A stretch of 64,000 bases of DNA, taken from positions 1 through 64,000 of the forward strand of contig JAJFIA010000014.1 in assembly GCA_021775255.1 (NCBI GenBank), written 5' to 3'. The notes under the pieces were generated by a model. The model saw only the letters and a program-made list of their open reading frames with translations. It ran no database searches and had not been told where the DNA came from. Shown piece by piece: positions 52,651-60,979 of this stretch; the first letter of the stretch is position 1, and every line of letters begins with the position of its first letter. The DNA comes from Roseovarius sp. (GTDB lineage Bacteria; Pseudomonadota; Alphaproteobacteria; Rhodobacterales; Rhodobacteraceae). Made by a program: the position numbers and the translations under genes.

Positions 52651-53448
52651 ATGCCGGTGAGCACGGCGGGCACGGCTTATGATCTGGCGGGGCCAAAGGG
52701 CGCGCCGGTGGTGGTGTTGATCCACGGGCTGGGCCTGACGCGGCAAAGCACATGGGCAGAGATTGCGCCGGTTCTTGCGAAAAGCTTTCGGGTGTTGAGC
52801 TATGATCTCTATGGCCACGGCGAAACGGCTTTGCCTGAGGCGCGGCCAAGCCTGAGCGCGCTGTCAGAACAGTTGATTTCCCTGATGGATGAACTGGCCA
52901 TAGCGCAGGCGGCATTGGTGGGGTTTTCGCTGGGCGGCATGATCAACCGGCGGGTGGCGATGGATCATCCGGCGCGGGTGACTGGGTTGGGAATTTTCAA
53001 TTCGCCGCATGAGCGCGGGGCAAAGGCACAGGCGCGGGTTGAGCAGCAGGCGCGTGACGCGGGCACTGGCGGGCCGGGGGCCACGCTGGAGGCCGCACTT
53101 GAACGCTGGCTGACGCCGGAATTCCGGGCGCAGGAAGCGGGCCGCGTGGTGCAGATACGCGGCGTTATCATGGCCAATGCGCCGCAAAATTACGCGGCCC
53201 ATCGCCGGGTTTTGGCCGAAGGCGTGGTGGAACTGATCCGGCCTGAACCGATGATTGCTAAGCCTGCGCTGATCATCACCTGCGAGAATGACAGCGGCAG
53301 CACCCCGGCGATGAGCCGGGCCATGGGCGAAGAAATTCATGGGGCTGAGGTGATCATCGTGCCGGGGCTGCGGCATATGGGGTTGATCGAGAAACCAGAG
53401 GCTTTTACCAAGCCATTGATGGGCTTTCTGGCGCGAAATGCGATTTGA
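52651..53448 (+). CDS. Alpha/beta-fold hydrolase (PcaD-like)
   Basis: A 265-residue hydrolase: oxyanion loop LIHGLGLTRQSTW, nucleophile elbow GFSLGGMIN (Ser at about 102), the acid in TCENDSGS, and His in LRHMGLIEKP. It resembles 3-oxoadipate enol-lactonases (PcaD) and ester hydrolases of catabolic operons. It may cleave an ester or lactone made by the LLM enzyme, a Baeyer-Villiger-like scheme (inference). I start at the ATG at 52651, one base after the LLM stop. Confidence 0.85.
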   Translation: MPVSTAGTAYDLAGPKGAPVVVLIHGLGLTRQSTWAEIAPVLAKSFRVLSYDLYGHGETALPEARPSLSALSEQLISLMDELAIAQAALVGFSLGGMINRRVAMDHPARVTGLGIFNSPHERGAKAQARVEQQARDAGTGGPGATLEAALERWLTPEFRAQEAGRVVQIRGVIMANAPQNYAAHRRVLAEGVVELIRPEPMIAKPALIITCENDSGSTPAMSRAMGEEIHGAEVIIVPGLRHMGLIEKPEAFTKPLMGFLARNAI

Positions 53449-53534
53449 TGTATCAGCCTCAGGTTTTACTTTTATCAAACGAGCCTGTATCGTGGTTAAT
53501 ATAACAAGAGATCCTAATGCTGAAAGGGGAATGC

Positions 53535-54167
53535 ATGCCAAATGCAAAGCTCAGTCAGGATCCGCATAAAACCGGGGAACGCCGCGAAAAGAACCTTGAG
53601 GTGGCGATTGGCCGCGAACTGCGCGATTATCGTCGCCGCCGGGGGATGACCGTGGCTGATCTGGCCGCGTTGACCGGGCTTTCGGTGGGAATGCTTTCCA
53701 AGATTGAAAATGGCGTGACATCGCCATCTCTGACCACGTTGCAGGCGCTATCAAGCGCTCTGAGCGTGCCGGTGACGTCGTTTTTCCGCCGGTTCGAGGA
53801 AAATCGCGAAGCGGTGCATGTGGTGGCGGGCGAAGGGGTTGAGATTGAACGTGCGGGCACGCGCGCGGGTCATCAGTATAATTTGCTGGGGCACCTGCGC
53901 AGCAATTCCAGTGGCGTGATGGTTGAGCCATATCTGATCACCCTCACGGAAAAATCGGATATTTTCCCTACATTTCAACACGATGGCACGGAGCTGCTGT
54001 ATATTCTCGAAGGCGAGGTCGGCTATCGCCACGGCGATAAAAGCTTTCACCTCAAACCCGGTGACAGCCTGTTTTTTGATGCCGATGCGCCGCATGGGCC
54101 GGATCAGTTGATCAAGCTGCCGGTGCGGTATTTGTCGGTAATCTCTTATCGGCAATCGGGGATGTAA
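53535..54167 (+). CDS. XRE-family regulator with cupin sensor domain
   Basis: A 210-residue regulator: an N-terminal helix-turn-helix of the XRE class (about 20-80, MTVADLAALTGLSVGMLSKI) and a C-terminal cupin domain (about 125-200, TELLYILEGEVGYRHGDKSF, KPGDSLFFDADAPHGP) that probably binds a small ligand. It stands directly before the glxB-glxC-glxD-glnT genes, whose promoter has a sequence (AATATAACA) also present upstream of this gene, so self- and glx-regulation is likely. I start at the ATG at 53535 with AAAGGGGAA upstream; ATG 53517 adds six residues. Confidence 0.88.
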   Translation: MPNAKLSQDPHKTGERREKNLEVAIGRELRDYRRRRGMTVADLAALTGLSVGMLSKIENGVTSPSLTTLQALSSALSVPVTSFFRRFEENREAVHVVAGEGVEIERAGTRAGHQYNLLGHLRSNSSGVMVEPYLITLTEKSDIFPTFQHDGTELLYILEGEVGYRHGDKSFHLKPGDSLFFDADAPHGPDQLIKLPVRYLSVISYRQSGM

Positions 54168-54200
54168 ATTATTCCCCTTATGAATATAACATTCTTATGG

Positions 54201-54229
54201 TTGAAATTGGGAATGAGTCCGGCTAGATT
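54201..54229 (+). promoter_or_regulatory. Promoter of the glx-glnT operon
   Basis: TTGAAA (54201-54206), 17-bp spacer, TAGATT (54224-54229): 5 of 6 and 4 of 6 consensus bases. A GAAT-ATAAC-ATTC dyad is upstream at 54182-54194, holding AATATAACA (54183-54191) as also found at 53498-53506. Confidence 0.5.
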
Positions 54230-54255
54230 GATCCGGATGAAGGATGGAGGCGCGC

Positions 54256-55152
54256 ATGTGCGGCATTGTCGGGTTGTTTTTGAAGGATAAGGCGTTGCAG
54301 CCGGAATTGGGCCGGATGCTGACGGATATGCTGATCACCATGTCGGATCGCGGCCCCGATAGCGCCGGGATTGCGATCTATGGCGCGGCAGAGGCGGGGC
54401 GGGCGAAACTGACCATTCAGGCGCATGATCCTGACATGATTTTTACCGGACTTGCCAACGAGTTACGCGATGAACTTGATGTAGATATAAGCCTGCGTGT
54501 CAAAGATACCCATGCGGTGATTGACCTGCCGGAAAGCAAATTGCAGGCAGCACGGGCGGCGCTGAAAAAACTGCGCCCGGCTGCGCGGGTGATGAGCGCG
54601 GGCGAGGTGATGGAGATATACAAGGAAGTGGGCTTGCCCGGCGATGTGGCCGCGCGGTTTGATATTCCCAAGCTCGAGGGCAGCCACGGCATTGGCCACA
54701 CCCGCATGGCCACTGAATCGGCGGTGACAACGCTGGGGGCACATCCGTTTTCAACCGGGGCGGATCAGTGTCTGGTGCATAATGGGTCTTTGAGCAATCA
54801 CAACTCGCTCAGGCGCAAATTGGCGCGTGAAGGGGTGGGTGTGGAGTCGGAAAATGATAGCGAAGTGGCCGCTGCCTATCTCAGCTGGAAGATGCAGGAA
54901 GGCAGCACGCTGGCAGAGGCTTTGGAATCAGGGCTTGATGATCTCGATGGGTTCTACACTTTTGTAGTGGGCACCAAAGATGGCTTTGGCGTGGTGCGGG
55001 ATCCGATTGCCTGCAAGCCTGCGGTGATGGCCGAAACCGATCAATATGTGGCGTTTGGCAGTGAATATCGCGCACTTGTTAATCTGCCGGGCATTGAAGA
55101 CGCCCGCGTGTGGGAGCCAGAACCCGCAACCGTTTATTTCTGGAAACATTAA
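54256..55152 (+). CDS. glxB: Class II glutamine amidotransferase, GlxB/MgsA-type
   Basis: A 298-residue glutaminase domain protein. Its start MCGIVGLFL puts the catalytic cysteine at residue 2, as in glutamate synthase and PurF; RGPDSAG, GHTRMATES and HNGSLSN are the glutamine-site motifs. With the next two genes it makes a split version of the glutamate synthase large subunit, known as N-methylglutamate synthase MgsABC in methylotrophs and GlxBCD in rhizobia. The start is the ATG at 54256 with GGAGG upstream; the frame from 54244 would bury the nucleophile. Start and function of the cysteine agree. Confidence 0.9.
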   Translation: MCGIVGLFLKDKALQPELGRMLTDMLITMSDRGPDSAGIAIYGAAEAGRAKLTIQAHDPDMIFTGLANELRDELDVDISLRVKDTHAVIDLPESKLQAARAALKKLRPAARVMSAGEVMEIYKEVGLPGDVAARFDIPKLEGSHGIGHTRMATESAVTTLGAHPFSTGADQCLVHNGSLSNHNSLRRKLAREGVGVESENDSEVAAAYLSWKMQEGSTLAEALESGLDDLDGFYTFVVGTKDGFGVVRDPIACKPAVMAETDQYVAFGSEYRALVNLPGIEDARVWEPEPATVYFWKH

Positions 55153-55153
55153 G

Positions 55154-55831
55154 ATGCAGATATTTGACTTGGAAGCCAAAGGGTTACGCGCACTGAATTC
55201 AACTTTGCAAGGGCAGGGGCCGGACACAAACGAAACCGCATGGGAAATTGTCAACGCCAAGGGCAGCCATGCGATTGCCGTGGGGCTGACGGCCCCGATT
55301 GACGTCACTGTGCGCGGCTCAACCGGTTATTACTGCGCCGGCATGAACGCCGAGGCAACCGTGCGCGTCGATGGCAGCGCCGGGCCGGGGGTGGCCGAAA
55401 ACATGATGTCGGGTGCGGTGATTGTTGAGGGCGACGCCAGCCAATATGCCGGGGCCACGGGGCATGGCGGATTGCTGGTGATCAAGGGCAACGCCGCGAG
55501 CCGCTGTGGCATCTCAATGAAGGGCATAGATATCGTGGTGCAGGGCAATGTCGGGCATATGTCGGCGTTCATGGCGCAATCGGGCAATCTGGTGGTCTGT
55601 GGCGATGCCGGTGAGGCTTTGGGTGATAGCATTTATGAGGCGCATCTGTTTGTGCGCGGCACTGTGAAAAGCCTTGGCGCGGATTGCGTTGAAAAAGAAA
55701 TGCGCCCCGAGCATCTGGAAATTCTAAAGGATCTGATCACGCGGTCGGGCGTTGAGGCGCGGCCCGAGGAATTCACCCGCTATGGCTCGGCCCGCAAGCT
55801 GTATAATTTTGACATTGATAACGCCTATTGA
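55154..55831 (+). CDS. glxC: GXGXG-motif protein, glutamate synthase alpha-C domain, GlxC/MgsB-type
   Basis: A 225-residue right-handed beta-helix: it repeats G-x-x-G-x-x-x-G patterns (STGYYCAGMNAEATVRVDG, GDASQYAGATGHGG, KGNAASRCGISMKG) along the chain. In glutamate synthase this domain is structural and lines the ammonia tunnel between the glutaminase and FMN sites. It starts one base after the glxB stop, inside the same transcript, and needs GlxB and GlxD to be active. Confidence 0.9.
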   Translation: MQIFDLEAKGLRALNSTLQGQGPDTNETAWEIVNAKGSHAIAVGLTAPIDVTVRGSTGYYCAGMNAEATVRVDGSAGPGVAENMMSGAVIVEGDASQYAGATGHGGLLVIKGNAASRCGISMKGIDIVVQGNVGHMSAFMAQSGNLVVCGDAGEALGDSIYEAHLFVRGTVKSLGADCVEKEMRPEHLEILKDLITRSGVEARPEEFTRYGSARKLYNFDIDNAY

Positions 55832-55841
55832 GGGGGCCGCC

Positions 55842-57188
55842 ATGGCTGAGGATGAAAAACACAGCATTCCACGCACGGTGCCGATTCAATCGGCCACGTT
55901 CACGCCTGCGGTCAATGCCGAGATCCGGCGCGCGGCTGCGACCGGGATTTACGACATTCGCGGCGGCGGGGCCAAGCGCAAAGTGCCGCATTTTGACGAT
56001 CTGCTTTTCCTTGGTGCCTCGGTGTCGCGCTACCCGCTTGAGGGCTACCGCGAGCGCTGTGACACCAATGTGGTTCTGGGCACGCGCTATGCCAAAAAGC
56101 CGATCGAGCTGGACATTCCAATCACCATTGCAGGGATGAGTTTTGGCTCACTCTCCGGCCCGGCCAAGGAGGCATTGGGGCGCGGGGCGAGCGCCGCGGG
56201 CACCTCGACCACCACCGGCGATGGCGGCATGACAGAGGAAGAACGCGGCCATTCCACCAAGCTTGTCTATCAGTATCTGCCGTCGCGCTATGGCATGAAC
56301 CCGGTTGATCTACGCCGCGCCGATGCGATTGAGGTTGTGGTGGGCCAAGGCGCCAAACCCGGCGGTGGGGGGATGCTGTTGGGGCAGAAGATTTCTGATC
56401 GGGTGGCGGAAATGCGCAACCTGCCCAAGGGGATTGATCAGCGCTCGGCCTGCCGGCACCCGGATTGGACCGGGCCGGACGACCTTGAGATCAAGATTCT
56501 GGAGCTGCGCGAGATCACCGCCTGGGAAAAGCCGATCTACGTGAAGATTGGTGGTTCAAGGCCTTATTTTGACACGACTTTAGCCGTGAAGGCGGGGGCG
56601 GATGTGGTTGTGCTTGACGGGATGCAGGGCGGCACGGCGGCGACGCAGGATGTGTTCATCGAGCATGTGGGCCAGCCTATTCTTGCCTGTATCCGCGAGG
56701 CGGTGCGGGCACTGGAAGACCTCAATATGCACCGCGAGGTGCAGTTGATTGTTTCGGGTGGCATCCGCTCGGGCGCGGATACGGCCAAGGCGCTGGCTTT
56801 GGGCGCGGATGCGGTCAGCATTGGTACGGCGGCGCTGATTGCCATTGGTGATAATGACCCGAAATGGGAGGCCGAGTATCAGAAGCTGGGCACCACGGCG
56901 GGGGCCTATGATGACTGGCACGAGGGCGCCGATCCGGCGGGGATTTCAACGCAATATCCCGAATTGGCGGCCCGGCTCGATCCGGTTGAGGCCGGGCGGC
57001 ATCTGCGCAATTACCTCAAGGTGATGACGCTGGAGGCGCAAACGCTGGCGCGGGCCTGCGGCAAGAACCATGTGCACAATCTGGAGCCCGAGGATCTGGT
57101 GGCTTTGACGCTGGAGGCTGCCGCGATGGCCAAGGTGCCGCTTTCAGGTACCGACTGGTATCCGGGCAAACCGGGAACAGGATTCTAA
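55842..57188 (+). CDS. glxD: FMN-binding glutamate synthase-family protein, GlxD/MgsC-type
   Basis: A 448-residue FMN-dependent TIM-barrel, the synthase part of a split glutamate synthase. FGSLSGPAKEALGRGASAAG, TGDGGMTEEERGHS, QGAKPGGGGMLLGQK and VSGGIRSGADTAKALALGADAVSIG are the FMN and 2-oxoglutarate-site regions. In methylotrophs the homologous MgsC makes N-methylglutamate from methylamine and glutamate. The start is the ATG at 55842 with GAGGGGG upstream; the frame is open further 5' over glxC. glnT follows by 21 bp. Confidence 0.9.
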   Translation: MAEDEKHSIPRTVPIQSATFTPAVNAEIRRAAATGIYDIRGGGAKRKVPHFDDLLFLGASVSRYPLEGYRERCDTNVVLGTRYAKKPIELDIPITIAGMSFGSLSGPAKEALGRGASAAGTSTTTGDGGMTEEERGHSTKLVYQYLPSRYGMNPVDLRRADAIEVVVGQGAKPGGGGMLLGQKISDRVAEMRNLPKGIDQRSACRHPDWTGPDDLEIKILELREITAWEKPIYVKIGGSRPYFDTTLAVKAGADVVVLDGMQGGTAATQDVFIEHVGQPILACIREAVRALEDLNMHREVQLIVSGGIRSGADTAKALALGADAVSIGTAALIAIGDNDPKWEAEYQKLGTTAGAYDDWHEGADPAGISTQYPELAARLDPVEAGRHLRNYLKVMTLEAQTLARACGKNHVHNLEPEDLVALTLEAAAMAKVPLSGTDWYPGKPGTGF

Positions 57189-57209
57189 AAACGACAGGGA
57201 GAAATATCC

Positions 57210-58541
57210 ATGACAAAAGATCTGGCCGCTTATGCCGCGGAAAATGGCGTCAAATACTTCATGATTTCCTTCACCGATCTGTTTGGCGGGCAACGCGCCA
57301 AGCTGGTGCCGGCGCAGGCGATTGCCGATATGCAGGAGGAGGGCGCGGGCTTTGCCGGCTTTGCCACCTATCTGGATATGACGCCCGCGCACCCGGATAT
57401 GCTGGCGGTGCCGGATCCCTCATCGGTCATTCAACTGCCGTGGAAGCCCGAGGTCGCCTGGGTGGCGGCCAACCCGGTGATGGAAGGCCGTGACGTGGAT
57501 CAGGCCCCCAGAAATGTGCTGCGCAGGCTGATTGATCTGGCGGCAGGCGAGGGCATGCATGTCAAGACCGGTATCGAGGCGGAATATTTTCTGCTAACGG
57601 CGGATGGCAGCGCCTTGAGCGACGAATATGATACCGCTGCCAAGCCCTGCTATGATCAGCAGGCGGTGATGCGGCGCTATGATGTGGTGCGCGAAATATG
57701 CGATTATATGCTTGATCTGGGCTGGGGGCCGTATCAGAACGACCATGAGGATGCCAATGGCCAGTTTGAAATGAACTGGGAGTTTGATGACGCGCTGCGC
57801 ACGGCCGACAAGCACAGTTTTTTCAAGTTCATGACCAAGTCCGTGGCCGAAAAACACGGCTTTCGCGCCACCTTCATGCCCAAGCCGGTTGAGGGGCTCA
57901 CCGGCAATGGCTGTCACGCGCATATCTCGGTCTGGGATGCGCCCGGCGATGCGGCAAAGGTCAATGTGTTTGCCACCGACAAGGGCAAGGGCCAGACCGG
58001 CGAGCTGGGCCTGTCGCAAAAGGGCGCGCATTTTCTCGGCGGCATCATGAAACACGCAAGTGCGCTGGCGGCGATCACCAATCCGACGGTCAATTCCTAT
58101 AAGCGCATCAACGCGCCGCGCACCATGTCGGGGGCCACATGGGCACCCAATACGGTAACATGGACCGGCAACAATCGCACCCATATGGTGCGTGTCCCCG
58201 GCCCCGGCCGATTTGAATTGCGCCTGCCCGATGGCGCGGTCAACCCCTATCTGTTGCAGGCGATCATCATCGCCGCGGGGCTCAGCGGGGTACGCTCAAA
58301 GGCCGATCCCGGCCCGCGCTATGATATTGATATGTATGCCGAGGGTCATACGGTCAAAGATGCACCGAAGCTGCCGCTGAATATGCTGGATGCGATGCGG
58401 TTTTATGACGAGGATACCGAGCTGAAGGGAATGCTGGGGGAAGAATTTTCCGCCGCCTATCTCAAGCTCAAGCGGCAGGAATGGGATTCATTCGCCAATC
58501 ATTTCTCGGCCTGGGAAAAACAGCACACGCTGGACATTTAA
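57210..58541 (+). CDS. glnT: Type III glutamine synthetase / gamma-glutamylmethylamide synthetase
   Basis: A 443-residue glutamine synthetase-fold ligase. It holds the metal and ammonium/glutamate-site blocks GIEAEYFL, NDHEDANGQFEMNW, NGCHAHISVWD and the ATP/glutamate loop TGNNRTHMVRVPGPGRFELR. Homologues in rhizobia are GlnT; in methylamine users the near-identical GmaS joins methylamine to glutamate. Which it is here cannot be told by eye. No GSI-type adenylylation tyrosine loop is seen. As fourth gene of the glx operon it would supply glutamine (or its methylamide) to GlxBCD. Its stop overlaps the convergent exonuclease gene by four bases. Confidence 0.88.
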   Translation: MTKDLAAYAAENGVKYFMISFTDLFGGQRAKLVPAQAIADMQEEGAGFAGFATYLDMTPAHPDMLAVPDPSSVIQLPWKPEVAWVAANPVMEGRDVDQAPRNVLRRLIDLAAGEGMHVKTGIEAEYFLLTADGSALSDEYDTAAKPCYDQQAVMRRYDVVREICDYMLDLGWGPYQNDHEDANGQFEMNWEFDDALRTADKHSFFKFMTKSVAEKHGFRATFMPKPVEGLTGNGCHAHISVWDAPGDAAKVNVFATDKGKGQTGELGLSQKGAHFLGGIMKHASALAAITNPTVNSYKRINAPRTMSGATWAPNTVTWTGNNRTHMVRVPGPGRFELRLPDGAVNPYLLQAIIIAAGLSGVRSKADPGPRYDIDMYAEGHTVKDAPKLPLNMLDAMRFYDEDTELKGMLGEEFSAAYLKLKRQEWDSFANHFSAWEKQHTLDI

Positions 58542-59317
58542 GCGCTCAGGCGCACCCAGATGGGCACATGATCCGAAGGCTTTTCACGGTCGCGGATGTC
58601 GCTGTCGATCTGGCAATCGGTCAATAAATCAGCGGCCTGCGGCGTGAGCAGGAAGTGATCAATCCGAATGCCGTGATTGCGGTTGCGTGCCCCCGCCTGA
58701 TAATCCCAGAAGGTATACTGCCCCGGCGCTTGGGTGCGGGCGCGAAAGGCGTCCGTGTAGCCAAGATTGACAATCCGGCGATAGGCCGCGCGTGAGGCGG
58801 GCAGGGCGAGGGCATCCTCATGCCATGCTTCGGGGTTTTTGGCGTCTTCATCCTGCGGGATGATGTTGTAATCCCCGGCCATGAGCGCAGGTTCCTCGGC
58901 AGTCAGCAATTCCGCCGCGCGGGCGTGCATCCGCTGCATCCAATCGAGTTTATAGTCGTATTTCGGCCCCGGAACCGGGTTGCCATTGGGCAGGTAAAGC
59001 CCGCACACCCGGATGGCCTTGTCGCCCATCACCGTGGCCTCGATCCAGCGGGCCTGCTCATCATCCGCGTCCCCGGGCAGGCCGCGGGTGACATCCTCGA
59101 TGGGCAGTTTCGACAGGATCGCCACGCCGTTAAAGCTTTTCTGGCCGTGGGTTTCAACAGCGTAACCCATGTCCTCGAAAGGCTCGCGGGGGAAATTTTC
59201 ATCAACCGATTTAATCTCCTGCAACAGGGCCACATCCGGCGCGGCCTCGCTCAGCCAGTCGGTTAAAGCAGGCAGGCGGGCTTTGATGCCGTTGATGTTG
59301 AAGCTGGCGATTTTCAT
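58538..59317 (-). CDS. xth: Exodeoxyribonuclease III
   Basis: A 259-residue DNA repair nuclease that cuts at abasic sites and trims 3' blocks. It begins MKIASFNINGIKARLPAL; LLQEIKS has the metal-binding glutamate, GDYNIIPQDEDAKNP the Asp/Asn pair and IDHFLLTPQA, SDHVPIWVRLS the catalytic Asp-His. The layout is that of the XthA class, not the longer eukaryotic APE1. It follows the A-type carrier gene on the same strand by 88 bp. Confidence 0.94.
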   Translation of the reverse strand: MKIASFNINGIKARLPALTDWLSEAAPDVALLQEIKSVDENFPREPFEDMGYAVETHGQKSFNGVAILSKLPIEDVTRGLPGDADDEQARWIEATVMGDKAIRVCGLYLPNGNPVPGPKYDYKLDWMQRMHARAAELLTAEEPALMAGDYNIIPQDEDAKNPEAWHEDALALPASRAAYRRIVNLGYTDAFRARTQAPGQYTFWDYQAGARNRNHGIRIDHFLLTPQAADLLTDCQIDSDIRDREKPSDHVPIWVRLSA

Positions 59318-59405
59318 GGGCTATCTATCGCCCGAAGTCCCCCGGCTTTCAAGGGGCAAACCCCGAATGCGAGACGGCCACGCAAGGGGGCGGCGAGCGG
59401 GCTGC

Positions 59406-59729
59406 TTAGATGGAAAACGAGGTGCCACAGCCGCAGGAACTGCTGGCGTTGGGGTTTTCAATCACAAAGCGTGCGCCGATCAGCTCATCCGAGAAATCTA
59501 TCACCGCCCCGGTCAGGAAGGGCAGCGATACCGCATCCACCACAACCTTTTGCCCCATGCCTTCAAGCACCAGATCATCCTCGGCGGGGGCATCAAGCCG
59601 GATGTCATACTGAAACCCGGAACAGCCGCCGCCCTCAACCGCCACGCGCAGGGCCTGGCCCTGAGTGTCTGCACCAATATCGGCAAGGCGGGCAAAGGCG
59701 CGCTCGGTCACTTTTGGGGGCAGGTTCAT
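59406..59729 (-). CDS. A-type iron-sulfur carrier (HesB/IscA/ErpA family)
   Basis: A 107-residue protein that holds and delivers Fe-S clusters or iron. The three conserved cysteines are in VEGGGCSGFQY (Cys36) and the C-terminal SSCGCGTSF (Cys99 and Cys101), the classic A-type pattern. Whether it works as ErpA or IscA cannot be told; no isc or suf genes are near. It is divergent from the dGTPase gene with 76 bp between, and upstream of xth on its own strand. Confidence 0.93.
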   Translation of the reverse strand: MNLPPKVTERAFARLADIGADTQGQALRVAVEGGGCSGFQYDIRLDAPAEDDLVLEGMGQKVVVDAVSLPFLTGAVIDFSDELIGARFVIENPNASSSCGCGTSFSI

Positions 59730-59805
59730 GATGATTTCCCGATGGTTATAAGGCTGCTCTCGTGCAATATATGCAAGGACGGGACAGGCGACAAGGATGC
59801 AAGCG

Positions 59806-60945
59806 ATGAAAATGCCCTATGGGTCGGACCCGGAGCAGACACGCGGCAGGCTGGTGCCGGAGGAGGAAAGCGCCTTCCGCTCGTGTTTTCAGCGTGATCG
59901 TGACCGGATCATCCATTCCAGCGCCTTTCGCCGCCTCAAGCACAAGACGCAGGTATTTGTCGAGCATGAGGGCGATTATTTTCGCACCCGGCTCACCCAT
60001 TCCATCGAAGTGGCGCAGGTGGCGCGCACCATCGCGGGCGCTTTGGGCCTCAATGGCGAGCTGACCGAGGCGGTGGCGCTGGCGCATGATCTGGGGCATC
60101 CGCCCTTTGGCCATACCGGCGAGGACGCGCTGAATGCGCTGATGGCCCCGTATGGCGGGTTTGATCACAACGCGCAGGCGGTCAGGATCGTGACAGCGCT
60201 GGAGCGGCATTACGCCGAATTCGACGGGCTGAACCTGACATGGGAAACCCTTGAGGGGCTGGCCAAACACAATGGCCCGGTATTGGGCGATCTGCCTTAT
60301 GCGCTGGCGGAGTATAACGCGCGTCATGATCTTGAGCTGCACAGCCATGCCAGCGCCGAGGCGCAGGTGGCGGCGGTCTCGGATGACATTGCCTATAACA
60401 ATCACGATCTGCAGGACGGGCTGCGCGCCGGCTTGTTCACCGATGCGGATATTGCCGCGCTGCCCATCGTGGGCGCCTGTTATGCTGAGGTCGATGCGGC
60501 CTATCCGGGGCTTGATGCCTATCGGCGGCAGCATGAGGCGCTCAGGCGGGTGTTTGGGGTGATGGTTGAGGATGTGATCAAGACATCGCGCGGGATTTTA
60601 GACGCGGCGCACCCGCAAACCGCGGCTGACATTCGCGGGTTGGGCTATCCGGTGATCCGGTTCTCGGACGGGCTTTGGGCGGATTTGCAGGAGATTCGGG
60701 GTTTTTTGTTTGCCCGGATGTACCGCGCGCCTGCGGTGATGCAGATGCGCGAGCAGGTAACGAAAGTGGTGGAAGAGCTGTTTCCGTTTTACCTTGCAAA
60801 GCCTGAAAATCTGCCGGAAGAGTGGCGCGGCGATGTGGCGCGGGCTGCGGACGAAACCGCGCTGGCGCGTCTGGTGAGTGATTATATTTCCGGTATGACC
60901 GACCGGTTTGCCCTTCAGGCGCACGCGCGGCTGCCTGAGGGCTGA
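59806..60945 (+). CDS. dgt: Deoxyguanosinetriphosphate triphosphohydrolase-like protein
   Basis: A 379-residue HD-domain enzyme splitting dGTP (and perhaps other dNTPs) to the nucleoside and triphosphate. The metal motif is RTRLTHSIEVAQVAR...AHDLGHPPFGHTGE (about 65-105) with a later Asp. The dGTPase family in alphaproteobacteria is of this shorter type 2 form. I start at the ATG at 59806, with AAGGA 8 bases upstream; ATG 59797 overlaps that site. It is followed by the aminotransferase after 34 bp. Confidence 0.9.
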   Translation: MKMPYGSDPEQTRGRLVPEEESAFRSCFQRDRDRIIHSSAFRRLKHKTQVFVEHEGDYFRTRLTHSIEVAQVARTIAGALGLNGELTEAVALAHDLGHPPFGHTGEDALNALMAPYGGFDHNAQAVRIVTALERHYAEFDGLNLTWETLEGLAKHNGPVLGDLPYALAEYNARHDLELHSHASAEAQVAAVSDDIAYNNHDLQDGLRAGLFTDADIAALPIVGACYAEVDAAYPGLDAYRRQHEALRRVFGVMVEDVIKTSRGILDAAHPQTAADIRGLGYPVIRFSDGLWADLQEIRGFLFARMYRAPAVMQMREQVTKVVEELFPFYLAKPENLPEEWRGDVARAADETALARLVSDYISGMTDRFALQAHARLPEG

Positions 60946-60979
60946 TGAAGCCGGTAACACATTGAATGGAGAGCAAAAA

